Assembly: GCA_036337015.1 (NCBI GenBank)
Contig: JAYZEZ010000007.1
Coordinates: forward strand, 124,001 to 188,000
Source of the DNA: Casp-alpha2 sp036337015
GTDB lineage: Bacteria; Pseudomonadota; Alphaproteobacteria; Rhodospirillales; Casp-alpha2
Reading direction: 5' to 3'
DNA length: 64,000 nucleotides
How positions within the stretch are numbered: position 1 is the stretch's first letter; every line of letters starts with the position of its first letter. The position numbers and the translations under genes were made by a program. The notes beneath the pieces were generated by a model, which did not search any database, had not been told where the DNA came from, and was given only the letters and a program-made list of their open reading frames with translations. Shown here piece by piece: positions 18,958-27,539 of the stretch.

Positions 18958-20219
18958 AAAAACTCTCTTGGATCAGTTATTTTTCCAGTTAATGCTGCTG
19001 CTGCTACCGAATATGCTGATCCTAAATATAACTCAGATGAAGCTGGTCCTGCACGTCCAACAAAATTTCGGTTAGTTGTTGAAATCCCCGTCATGTTCTC
19101 TTCCAGCCTAGCAGCACCCTGACCTATACACCCCCCACATCCACTAGGTAAAACCACGGCTCCAGCATCTTTCAAGATTTCTAAAGTACCTTCAGTTTGA
19201 GCTAAATCTTGGATATGAGTTGTTGCTGGCGCTACGAAAAAACGCATTCCCTTAACAACCTTGTGCCCACGAACCACAGCCGCCGCCATACGAAGATCCG
19301 CTAACTTAGCTCCTGTACATGCGCCAATATAGGCTTGCTCAACAAACGTTCCGGAATAATCAGTTACATCAGAAGTGTTTTCTGGGTTTGAAGGTGCAGC
19401 TACTTGAGGGCACAACGTGGTAGCATCCATATCAATAACCTTTGCTACAGTTGCATTCTTATCATTCTGCCAGTTCATTATATCAATATTTTTTACACCA
19501 GCAGCTGTGAGCCAATCTGATGTCACTTTATCAGGAACAATTAGCCCAGTCTTGGCACCAAGCTCAGCAGCCATATTGGTTAGCGTCATACGTTCGTCAA
19601 TAGACATAGCCTGGACTGCTGTACCACAGTAATCAACAACCATATAATTAGCTCCCATAACCCCGATTTCTCCGCACAACTTTAATATCACATCCTTGGC
19701 AGCAAGACCTGGGGAAAGCTGGCCTGAAATATTTACTTGCAAGGTTTGCGGCACACGAATCCAGATTTCTCCTGTTGCCATAACACCAACCATTTCTGTA
19801 GCACCTATTCCAACCATAAATGCACCGAAAGCACCGCCGGTTGTAGAATGACTATCACCACCAACGCAGAACAAACCGGGCTTTAAAAAGCCCTTTTCAG
19901 GTAACACTACATGGCAAATACCTTGTTCAGGAAAAAAGTGAGGGAGTTTTTTATCATTAACCCATTTATGGGTAATTGCTTGTATTTTTAAACTGCCCGG
20001 GTCAGGATCATTGGTATAATGATCGGTTATAACGACCAATTTTTCCTTATCCCAAATAGGAACTCCTAGTTCATCCAGCATCTTGCCAGCACGCCTTGGG
20101 CCAGATGAATCATGGATCATCGCTAAGTCAACTTTACACGTTACTATTTCCCCAGGCGTAACAGAACTAAGGCCAGCAGCACTTGCAATGATTTTTTCAG
20201 CCAATGTCATTGAGGGCAT
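18954..20219 (-). CDS. LeuC-like large subunit of an aconitase-family isomerase
   Basis: The 421-residue protein belongs to the isopropylmalate/homoaconitate dehydratase large subunit family. Cluster-binding cysteines are visible in YIGACTGAKL and in PSGCGGCIGQG. The substrate region VGGDSHSTTGGAFGAF is conserved. The first cluster motif reads ACTGAK rather than the common SCTN, a variation I associate with homoaconitase/2,3-dimethylmalate dehydratase-like paralogues rather than canonical LeuC. Length fits the short archaeal-type form. The start ATG lies 3 nt after the stop of the CaiB gene. The likely role is reversible hydration of a substituted maleate or aconitate together with the small subunit. 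Confidence 0.88.
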   Translation of the reverse strand: MPSMTLAEKIIASAAGLSSVTPGEIVTCKVDLAMIHDSSGPRRAGKMLDELGVPIWDKEKLVVITDHYTNDPDPGSLKIQAITHKWVNDKKLPHFFPEQGICHVVLPEKGFLKPGLFCVGGDSHSTTGGAFGAFMVGIGATEMVGVMATGEIWIRVPQTLQVNISGQLSPGLAAKDVILKLCGEIGVMGANYMVVDYCGTAVQAMSIDERMTLTNMAAELGAKTGLIVPDKVTSDWLTAAGVKNIDIMNWQNDKNATVAKVIDMDATTLCPQVAAPSNPENTSDVTDYSGTFVEQAYIGACTGAKLADLRMAAAVVRGHKVVKGMRFFVAPATTHIQDLAQTEGTLEILKDAGAVVLPSGCGGCIGQGAARLEENMTGISTTNRNFVGRAGPASSELYLGSAYSVAAAALTGKITDPREFL

Positions 20220-20222
20220 AGC

Positions 20223-21407
20223 TCAGATCACCTTGTTTTTTCGTAGTGTATCGAGTTGAACATCATCATAACCTAATTCTTTTAGCAAGGGGTCAGTATG
20301 CTCACCAAGCTTTGGCGCTGGATTGGAAGGAGCTGGGTCATCAGCTAAGATTGGCGGACGCAAATACTGATAAGTACCATGGCCATCCAGTGCAATATTC
20401 TGCAATCTCCCTTCATCTCTAACAAAAGGACTATCTAAAGCTTCTTCAACGTCAAGTATTGGCGCCGAAGGAATTATACCTGCAAATTCTTCAAGCCATT
20501 CGGCCGTAGTTTTAACTGATAGTGCTTCATCAAGCATATCCTGTATCGCATCTCGTGATTCCAGTCGATCCTTAAAAGTCTTGAAGCGCGGATCCTGCGA
20601 CCATTCTGGATGTCCAAGAATATCTGCAAGCAATAACCAAAACTTTTCTTTGTTACACATTAAATAAATCCAACCATCTGCTGTCTTATATAATTGACAG
20701 GGTGTCAAAGATGGATGAGCGGATCGTGCTAAACGCTTTTGAACGTGTCCACTATTTAAACACCACATTGCAGGATATGCCAAATTAGACAAAGCGACAT
20801 CAAACAGGCTGACATCCAGATCACCACCACAACCGGTTTTTTGCGAACGTGTTACCCCACATAACGCTGCATAAGCAAGCGCCAAGCCAGTCATTTGATC
20901 CACCACTGACAAACCAAATCGGGTTGGATCATGATCAGGATCGCCTGTAAGCGAAAACCAACCTGTTTCCGCCTGCATTAAATAGTCAAATCCTGGCCAA
21001 GATGCCCGTGGCCCAGTCCGGCCATAAGCTGATAAATGAGCACAAACAATCCTTGAATTTATTTGCTTTAGATCCTTATAAGTTAGACCAAGCCTAGAAG
21101 GCACATCACCACGTAAATTACTAACCAAAATATCAGCAGATTTGACGAGATCTAAGAAAACCTTACGACCTTCTCTGCAACTCAGATTCAACGTAAGACT
21201 TTTCTTATTACGATTATAGGCATGGAACCATTGACTTTCACCGTTATCAAACCAATAAGGACCGAGGTCGCGGGCAAAATCGCCACTACCAGGTTTTTCA
21301 ATCTTGATCACCTCAGCCCCCTGATCGGCCAGCCACATAGAACCGAAAGGACCGGCACCGTATTGTTCTACAGATAAAACTCGAACGCCTTCTAGAGGGT
21401 GCGTCAT
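20223..21407 (-). CDS. CaiB/BaiF family (type III) CoA-transferase
   Basis: The 394-residue protein has the family start GVRVLSVEQYGAGPFGSMWLADQGAEVIKIE and the catalytic Asp region GFDYLMQAETGWFSLTGD around residue 140-155, where the Asp forms an aspartyl-CoA anhydride. Type III transferases move CoA between carboxylates such as oxalate/formate, succinate/itaconate, citramalate or mesaconate. This gene heads operon A and sits 275 bp downstream of operon B. It probably activates the pathway's starting acid or recycles CoA from a product. Substrate identity cannot be deduced. Confidence 0.9.
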   Translation of the reverse strand: MTHPLEGVRVLSVEQYGAGPFGSMWLADQGAEVIKIEKPGSGDFARDLGPYWFDNGESQWFHAYNRNKKSLTLNLSCREGRKVFLDLVKSADILVSNLRGDVPSRLGLTYKDLKQINSRIVCAHLSAYGRTGPRASWPGFDYLMQAETGWFSLTGDPDHDPTRFGLSVVDQMTGLALAYAALCGVTRSQKTGCGGDLDVSLFDVALSNLAYPAMWCLNSGHVQKRLARSAHPSLTPCQLYKTADGWIYLMCNKEKFWLLLADILGHPEWSQDPRFKTFKDRLESRDAIQDMLDEALSVKTTAEWLEEFAGIIPSAPILDVEEALDSPFVRDEGRLQNIALDGHGTYQYLRPPILADDPAPSNPAPKLGEHTDPLLKELGYDDVQLDTLRKNKVI

Positions 21408-21682
21408 TTTTCAATTATTCCCATTTACAAGGCCTTTGGGATTGTCCTTAAGTTAGCTAAAACAGACATTAAAGAATTAACATTATATATAAATAGCAAA
21501 TAGCTGAATAGGGAAAGAGATCAGCAATCATTTCACCTTCTAATTTTATAATTGCAATGGGGCGCATAGAAGCAAAAAAAGAAAAAATCGGACCTTAAAA
21601 AGGCCACGGGCGAAATATCAACGATGCAATCCGAAGAAAAGAACGAGCAGAACATCTGAATTAAAATCACATCTATTCAATT

Positions 21683-22846
21683 CTAGATCTCATTACGTTC
21701 TATAAGCTGTCGAGCAATTATTATGCGCTGCAACTCATTAGTGCCTTCTCCAATAGCTAGTAATGGCGCATCCCGGTAATAACGTTCAATGTTAAACTCC
21801 TTTGAATAACCATATGCTCCATGGATACGCATAGCTTCCATTGAATTTTCAACTGCCGCTTCTGTCGCAAACAACTTAGCCATCCCAGCTTCCATATCAC
21901 AACGCATACCAGTGTCATAAGCTCGAGCTGCTTGTTCAACCAATAAACGAGAAGCTTCTACTCGTGTTGCCATATCAGCCAATTTAATCTGAATTGCTTG
22001 GTGTTGGGCAATTGGCTTCCCAAAAGTTTTACGATTCTGTGCATAAGTTAAACTTTCCTGAAGACACGCTCGGGCCAGACCAACACCGCGGGCAGCAACG
22101 TTGATACGCCCTAGTTCTAAGCCACTTAAGATTTGCTGCAAGCCCCTACCTTCTTCTTCTCCAATCAAGTTCTCTGAAGGAACACGGATACTGTCAAACT
22201 TTAATTCGCCTGTATCGATTCCACAGTAGCCGAGTTTTTTTAACTTTGCTGTCTTATAGCCACTCACCCTTTCAACTAAGATTAAACTCATACCACGATG
22301 TGGTGGATCTGCATTAGGATTTGTCTTAACCAAAACAGCCAAGATGTTTCCTTCTACTGAGTTGGTAATCCACATTTTATTGCCATCAATAATATAATGA
22401 TCACCATCTCTGGTAGCTTTAGTACGTATACCTTGTAAATCAGTACCACAATCTGGCTCAGTAAGAGCAATCCCTCCTAGCAATTCTCCACTAGCAAACC
22501 GAGGTAGCCATTTTTGTTTTTGTTTTTCAGTTCCAGCACGTTCTACTGTCTGAGCCATTATCAAGTGGGCATTGAAAATTCCTGACACAGACATCCACAC
22601 AGCTGATACACGCTCAACAATGCGGGTATAAGTCGCAGCACTGAGGCCAAGTCCTCCATATTTTGATGGAATAGTGGCACCCATCAGCCCAAGCTCTACG
22701 AGTTTTTCGGCAATAGCTTTGGGATACTCGTCAGCGGCCTCTAGATCATGAGCATACGGTCTAACATCCCGCTCTAGGAATTGATCTATAGCATCAAGGA
22801 TTAGAACCTCATCTTCTGCCAGTAAATTATTATCCGGATACGACAT
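21683..22846 (-). CDS. Acyl-CoA dehydrogenase
   Basis: The 387-residue flavoprotein has the standard three-part ACAD architecture. FAD and substrate motifs are LTEPDCGTDLQGIRT and KMWITNS, and the C-terminal YSKEFNIERYYRDAPLLAIGEGTNELQR carries Glu367 at the catalytic-base position. Retention of this Glu favours true alpha,beta-dehydrogenation. The glutaryl-CoA group shares the DxGGxGxS-type centre, but no decarboxylation-specific residue can be confirmed by eye. It is the last gene of operon B, 5 bp after the MaoC-like gene. Electrons would pass to ETF, which is not in this window. Confidence 0.92.
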   Translation of the reverse strand: MSYPDNNLLAEDEVLILDAIDQFLERDVRPYAHDLEAADEYPKAIAEKLVELGLMGATIPSKYGGLGLSAATYTRIVERVSAVWMSVSGIFNAHLIMAQTVERAGTEKQKQKWLPRFASGELLGGIALTEPDCGTDLQGIRTKATRDGDHYIIDGNKMWITNSVEGNILAVLVKTNPNADPPHRGMSLILVERVSGYKTAKLKKLGYCGIDTGELKFDSIRVPSENLIGEEEGRGLQQILSGLELGRINVAARGVGLARACLQESLTYAQNRKTFGKPIAQHQAIQIKLADMATRVEASRLLVEQAARAYDTGMRCDMEAGMAKLFATEAAVENSMEAMRIHGAYGYSKEFNIERYYRDAPLLAIGEGTNELQRIIIARQLIERNEI

Positions 22847-22851
22847 TTCTG

Positions 22852-23370
22852 TTAGTAATCAGCCATATCATCGACACCATAACCGCGTTTTGGTATTAGA
22901 ACCGTGCGCTCATAAGTCATAAAAACGTTATTTTCTGATGTAATGCCAGTTGTTTTAACGGCAACTATCCCTTGGGTCGGTCGAGACTTACTTTCACGTA
23001 CTTCAAGAACTTCTGATTCTGCATAAATGGTATCACCTACAAACACGGGACCAGTCAGCCTGATCTTATCCCAGCCAAGGTTAGCTATAGCTTTCTGTGA
23101 AATATCGGAAACACTCATACCAGCAACTATTGATAATGTTAGAGCAGAATTGACTAATGGTTTTTTCCACTCACTCTTTGCGGCGTAGGAAGCATCAAAG
23201 TGGAGAGGATGCTGATTCATAGTAATCAATGTGAACCATGTATTATCGGATTCTGTTATTGTGCGACCTGGACGATGCTCATAGATATCTCCAACACTAA
23301 AATCCTCTAGATATCGCCCGTAAGATTCACGATAGCGATTTTCTCCTATTTCTTTTGCATCTGCTACCAT
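22852..23370 (-). CDS. MaoC-like (R)-specific hydratase family protein
   Basis: This 172-residue hot-dog fold protein has the hydratase-2 motif TMNQHPLHFDASYA, in which the Asp and His positions form the catalytic pair, and the central SALTLSIVAGMSVSD. Relatives include mesaconyl-CoA and (R)-enoyl-CoA hydratases. A longer frame begins at a TTG at 23397, but ATG at 23370 has a run of AGGGGGGG 5 nt upstream, so it is chosen. It precedes the acyl-CoA dehydrogenase gene by 5 bp, a natural pair for dehydrogenation followed by hydration of the same CoA ester. Confidence 0.88.
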   Translation of the reverse strand: MVADAKEIGENRYRESYGRYLEDFSVGDIYEHRPGRTITESDNTWFTLITMNQHPLHFDASYAAKSEWKKPLVNSALTLSIVAGMSVSDISQKAIANLGWDKIRLTGPVFVGDTIYAESEVLEVRESKSRPTQGIVAVKTTGITSENNVFMTYERTVLIPKRGYGVDDMADY

Positions 23371-23507
23371 AACACCCCCCCTAACAGCAATAATCAAACG
23401 ATCCTTTAATTTTTAAAATCACCTTTAATATAGGTGCGTACTGATAATTCATGGCAAGCACTCTCTTCAAGAGTATCATTCTAATCGTGCGTTGACTAAG
23501 TTTTTAT

Positions 23508-24887
23508 CTAAATAGACCTGGTCAAATTTAGAACTTCTTTAATATCGTTTTCTTTTAATATAGAGCTTAAACGCGTTGCCAATTCATCAACCTGGGCAAT
23601 GGGAAGATAAGGCGATACTAAACTATCAAACTTAGCACGCAGTTCAGATGTGTTAAGAAAATTATCGGGTTCACCCTTGGGAACAACTACAAACTCTTCA
23701 AATTCTCCCTTTGTTGTAGTGACTTTGACAACGCCACTAAAGTTTTCAGGAAATTCTTTCTCTACTCTCGGATCAACATTAGTTTTAATGCGTTCACACA
23801 TTTGAAGTGTTTTCTTGTTTCCTATATGACTTGCATAATGATCCCAGGCAAGTCCGCCTTCCATAAGCGCTACAGCTGCACAGAACGGCATCGAAAACTG
23901 CCCATCAACAGTACTATTTGGTTTGTGTTTACTCTCTTCTGGATCACCAATTATTTTCCAACCTGTTTCTGGCAAACCTATTAGCACAGATTCTATTTCA
24001 TCAAGTTTAAAATCATTAACTGTTCTCAAATTAATAAGTGCATCCAGAGCTGCATGACTGTATCTACATGATGGATAAGGCTTAATAGCAATAGCCAGTG
24101 TTTCCCAATAATTTCCTAGTCCAGCAATAGCTTTCTGTGGATCAGGATTGGGAGCATAAGCTTGAAAAAATCCATATTTTCCTTCGAATGCATCTATTGC
24201 ACCTCTGAACCCATCACGTGCAAAAGTAGCAGCCATCAGACCACACATTGCTGCGTGGCCGACGTGATAGCGCTTCATCCACGCACCATCAACAAGAAAC
24301 TGCATAGAACCAGCAGACTGACTCAATGCGATCCCAAATGCTAAAGCCATTTTCTCTGCATCAAGGCCAAAAATCCGGCCAGCAGCTGCTGCAGCACCAA
24401 ACACACCGCAAGTGACAGTAGGATGAAAGCCACGATTATAGTGATCAGTTGGATTTAAAGCTAGGCTTAGACGAATTTGGATTTCGTATCCAGCTATAAT
24501 AGCTGGAATTAATTCTTTCCCTGTGGCACCAACCATCTCAGCTGCGGCAAAAGCGGCTGGTACAATGGGTGCACTTGGATGTAGCGAACTTGCTGCATGT
24601 GTATCATCAAAATCTAAAGAATGAGCTAGGGTACCATTTATCAACGCCGCTCCAGGAGGGGCAAATCCCCTGCTGTCACCAATAGCAATGGAACTCCCAT
24701 TATCTAGACCTTGCGCTATAGCTCCACTTAACAAAGCTGGAGTAGACTCTGCATCATAGTAGGCACGAAGCATTATACCAACGTTATCCAGAATAAACAT
24801 TTGAGTGCGCACGATAGCTTCATTGGGAATTGATTCAAGGGATATAGCAGAGGCAAACTCGGCTATTTTTTTTGTAACATCAGTCAT
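23508..24887 (-). CDS. MmgE/PrpD family protein
   Basis: The 459-residue protein belongs to the 2-methylcitrate/cis-aconitate decarboxylase superfamily. Typical segments are GTLAHSLDFDDTHAASSLHPSAPIVPAAFA, the catalytic-region DFDDTH at about residues 92-97, and KPYPSCRYSHAALDA. Members dehydrate 2-methylcitrate, decarboxylate cis-aconitate to itaconate, or act on iminodisuccinate. Many catabolic clusters carry uncharacterised paralogues like this one. The ribosome site AGAAGGG lies 7 nt upstream of the ATG. In operon B it follows the lyase gene by 49 bp. Together with the adjacent isocitrate-lyase-family gene it recalls the methylcitrate cycle, but no PrpC is present. Confidence 0.88.
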   Translation of the reverse strand: MTDVTKKIAEFASAISLESIPNEAIVRTQMFILDNVGIMLRAYYDAESTPALLSGAIAQGLDNGSSIAIGDSRGFAPPGAALINGTLAHSLDFDDTHAASSLHPSAPIVPAAFAAAEMVGATGKELIPAIIAGYEIQIRLSLALNPTDHYNRGFHPTVTCGVFGAAAAAGRIFGLDAEKMALAFGIALSQSAGSMQFLVDGAWMKRYHVGHAAMCGLMAATFARDGFRGAIDAFEGKYGFFQAYAPNPDPQKAIAGLGNYWETLAIAIKPYPSCRYSHAALDALINLRTVNDFKLDEIESVLIGLPETGWKIIGDPEESKHKPNSTVDGQFSMPFCAAVALMEGGLAWDHYASHIGNKKTLQMCERIKTNVDPRVEKEFPENFSGVVKVTTTKGEFEEFVVVPKGEPDNFLNTSELRAKFDSLVSPYLPIAQVDELATRLSSILKENDIKEVLNLTRSI

Positions 24888-24936
24888 TGCGCTACCCTTC
24901 TATTTATTCATAACTTTGAAAGAGGAACCACAAACT

Positions 24937-25794
24937 TTACTTGCATGCATATTTTTTTTCTACGTCGTAATAAGCTGGGAACCCAACAACCTCACGTAAA
25001 TGTGAAAATTCCGACAAGCCTTCAGGATGGCTCCCACTAGTCATAATACCAAGCGCATCTTCCATAGTCTTCATCCCGGCTAGCATAAGCGAAATAGGAT
25101 AGATAATTATTTTGTAGCCTATGGACTCTAACTCAGCAGGCGGCAAGAACGGAGTGGAACCACCTTCAACCATATTAGCCATTTTAGGCCCAGGCACCTC
25201 ATTACAATAGCGACGCATTTCTCTTTCATCTATTGGCGCTTCCAAGAAAGTGATATCAGCACCTATTTTAGCAAAAGTTTGTGCACGTAAAATTGCCTCT
25301 TCCATTCCGTCAGTTGCGTTGGCGTCAGTACGAGCCATAATCAAGATGTCAGCTCCATTTTCTCTGGCATCAACAGCAGCCTGAATACGAGAGAAGGCCT
25401 CATCACGACTAATAATTTCCTTTCCCTGTGTATGACCACATTTTTTTGGAGCCACCTGATCTTCTATCATAACGCAAGCAAAACCTGCTTGTGCATAGCC
25501 TCTCACTGTTCGCTGCACATTTACTGCGTTACCATATCCAGTATCACCATCACCAATTACTGGAAAATCAACTGCAGAACAGATGTTACGTCCTTGATCA
25601 AGCATTTCTGCATAGGAAATAAGTCCAGTATCAGGCGCGCCAAGCCGAGCAGCTGAAACAGCAAAACCTCCCATAAAGGCTGCCTTATAACCAGCTCTTT
25701 CAATCAATCTTGCAGTTAATGCATCATAACATCCAGGCAAAACCAGACTCCCGGGCTTTGCAAGTAACTTGCGTAATTTATCAGTTGTACTCAT
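24937..25794 (-). CDS. Isocitrate lyase/PEP mutase family lyase (methylisocitrate/dimethylmalate lyase-like)
   Basis: The 285-residue TIM-barrel enzyme shows the superfamily motifs PGCYDALTARL, GDGDTGYGNA and IEDQVAPKKCGH. The KKCGH segment carries the catalytic Cys found in C-C lyases (isocitrate, methylisocitrate and 2,3-dimethylmalate lyases) and absent from PEP mutase. It should therefore cleave a 2-substituted malate or isocitrate-like substrate into a 2-oxoacid and a second acid. A second paralogue starts at 28669 on the other strand. It lies 2 bp from the preceding enoyl-CoA hydratase-like gene in operon B. PrpB-like function is possible because PrpD-like is next, but the context is not a standard prp operon. 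Confidence 0.87.
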   Translation of the reverse strand: MSTTDKLRKLLAKPGSLVLPGCYDALTARLIERAGYKAAFMGGFAVSAARLGAPDTGLISYAEMLDQGRNICSAVDFPVIGDGDTGYGNAVNVQRTVRGYAQAGFACVMIEDQVAPKKCGHTQGKEIISRDEAFSRIQAAVDARENGADILIMARTDANATDGMEEAILRAQTFAKIGADITFLEAPIDEREMRRYCNEVPGPKMANMVEGGSTPFLPPAELESIGYKIIIYPISLMLAGMKTMEDALGIMTSGSHPEGLSEFSHLREVVGFPAYYDVEKKYACK

Positions 25795-25796
25795 AT

Positions 25797-26576
25797 TTAA
25801 TTTCCCTCAAAAACTGGTTTTTTTTTGGATAAAAAAGCACGCACCCCTTCAGCGTAATCATTTGTATCACACAATGCATAACCTTCTGTGATTTCCTCCT
25901 CTCTTAATGGAGTTGGATCCCCTAATCGAGCAAGAAATTTTTTGACAGCCCGATTAACTAGTGGTGCCCCTTCAGTTATTCTTTTCACCGTAGCAATAAT
26001 TTCATCATCAAATAAATTATTCTCGATAACCCTATTCACAATGCCACGATTGAGTGCCTCATCAGAATTTATGATACGCCCTTCTAATATCAGCTCCAGT
26101 AATAAATTACGATCTATAGAATCTAAAACTGTCTGCATCTCAGCAAAGGCAAATGCATGGCCCAACTTATTAATTGGAATCCCAAATTTTGCTGAAGTGT
26201 TTGCAATTCGCAAGTCACATCCACAGGCAATTTCCAAACCACCTCCGGTACATACACCCTGAATAGCGGCTAATGTTGGGTGTACACATGTACGCAATGC
26301 CTTCAGGCCTGCTGCAACCACAGCACCATAGCTTGCTGCTTGAGCTGAATTTTTGCGCACTTGGGAAAACTCTGAAATATCAGCCCCGGCAGAAAAAGCT
26401 CTATCACCTTCACCCCTTAGAATTATACATCGAAGAGAGTTATTAGCCGATAGGTTGCGAAGCACTTGCCCAAATTGTTTCCAGCCTTCAAGTGAAATAG
26501 AATTCATTTTAGTTGGATTATTGATAACAACAGTAGCAATCGTACCTACAATATTATGATTAATAGATGAAGTCAT
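25797..26576 (-). CDS. Enoyl-CoA hydratase-related protein (catalytic Glu replaced)
   Basis: The 259-residue crotonase-superfamily protein has DRAFSAGADISEF (about residues 58-70) and the oxyanion-loop AIQGVCTGGGLEIACGCDLRIA (about 104-125). Where classical hydratases carry the PE dipeptide, this sequence reads FGIPINKLGH, so Ile135 replaces the Glu. It resembles the other crotonase-like protein at 11587-12381 in this respect. A decarboxylase, isomerase or lyase reaction is therefore at least as likely as hydration. It sits third in operon B, with 6 bp to the upstream and 2 bp to the downstream gene. Confidence 0.83.
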   Translation of the reverse strand: MTSSINHNIVGTIATVVINNPTKMNSISLEGWKQFGQVLRNLSANNSLRCIILRGEGDRAFSAGADISEFSQVRKNSAQAASYGAVVAAGLKALRTCVHPTLAAIQGVCTGGGLEIACGCDLRIANTSAKFGIPINKLGHAFAFAEMQTVLDSIDRNLLLELILEGRIINSDEALNRGIVNRVIENNLFDDEIIATVKRITEGAPLVNRAVKKFLARLGDPTPLREEEITEGYALCDTNDYAEGVRAFLSKKKPVFEGN

Positions 26577-26582
26577 TCTAGC

Positions 26583-27539
26583 TCAACTCGCATTCAAAAC
26601 TCGGATCGGATTACCCTGCATCCAGGCCCTAACGTCCTCTAATGCTTCACCATAAGCAAGGGCATTCAGCTCTTTAACCACATATCCAGTGTGTCCAGTA
26701 AGTACTGTATTTTTTAGCATTCGCAAAGGATGATCCCGCGGCAAAGGTTCTATATCGTAAACATCAAGCCCAGCTCCTGCGATTGTTTCATTCACGAGCA
26801 CATCAATTAATGCTGTTTCATCAACTATCGGACCCCTAGAAGTGTTAACTAAGTAAGCAGACGATTTCATTAAAGACAATTCGTGCGCACCAACCAAACC
26901 ACGAGTGCGATCACTAAGAACTAAATGAATAGAGACAACGTCTGATTTTGCAAATAGGATTTCTTTATCAACATATGAAACACCAACCTCTTCACAACGA
27001 ACTTTGGTTAAGTTCTCACTCCACGCAATAACGTTCATCTCAAGCGCAAGTCCGACTCGAGCAACTCTAGAACCTAGATTACCAAGACCCAAAATACCTA
27101 ACGTCTTTCCATTCATACCTTCAGGCACATCACCCTGCCATCCTCCATCATGCATGATACGATCTTCTAATGAAATTTTCTTAAATAACGACATGATAAG
27201 CGCTACCGCGTGTTCGGCTGCTGGATAACCTAACATAGCAGTTCCAGATATAACGACACCACGGCTCCTAGCTGCATCCATATCGAAAGAAAAATTACGC
27301 ATACCTGTTGATATTAGAAGTTTTAAATTTGGCAATGCATCAATGAGGGACTTTGGAAATGGGGTGCGCTCGCGCATTCCAATCACTACATCAAAGTCCT
27401 TTAAAGCTTTAGCAGCTTCTTCTTCACTAAAGTGTGAATTAAAGACTTGAATTTCAACATTTTCTCCTAAGCTTCTCCAGTCAGCAGCTCCTAGGGCTGT
27501 ATTTTGGTAGTCGTCCAAAATAGCCACACGAATTATCAC
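26583..27539 (-). CDS. D-2-hydroxyacid dehydrogenase family protein
   Basis: The 318-residue NAD(P)-dependent enzyme contains GLGNLGSRVA around residue 150, NTSRGPIVDETAL with the substrate-binding Arg, GAGLDVYDIEPLP with the catalytic Glu, and LTGHTGYV with the catalytic His. It resembles glyoxylate/hydroxypyruvate and phosphoglycerate dehydrogenase relatives without an ACT domain. The start is GTG and overlaps the last base of the TauD-type gene's stop codon, showing tight coupling. It probably reduces or oxidises the 2-oxo/2-hydroxy intermediate of the pathway. It is clearly diverged from the other family member at 4546-5598. Confidence 0.87.
   Translation of the reverse strand: MIIRVAILDDYQNTALGAADWRSLGENVEIQVFNSHFSEEEAAKALKDFDVVIGMRERTPFPKSLIDALPNLKLLISTGMRNFSFDMDAARSRGVVISGTAMLGYPAAEHAVALIMSLFKKISLEDRIMHDGGWQGDVPEGMNGKTLGILGLGNLGSRVARVGLALEMNVIAWSENLTKVRCEEVGVSYVDKEILFAKSDVVSIHLVLSDRTRGLVGAHELSLMKSSAYLVNTSRGPIVDETALIDVLVNETIAGAGLDVYDIEPLPRDHPLRMLKNTVLTGHTGYVVKELNALAYGEALEDVRAWMQGNPIRVLNAS

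Noticed and set aside
24887..24937. prpB-prpD methylcitrate cycle reading of the lyase/PrpD-like pair
   Set aside because: No methylcitrate synthase (PrpC) is linked and both proteins belong to broad families; the pair alone does not establish the cycle.
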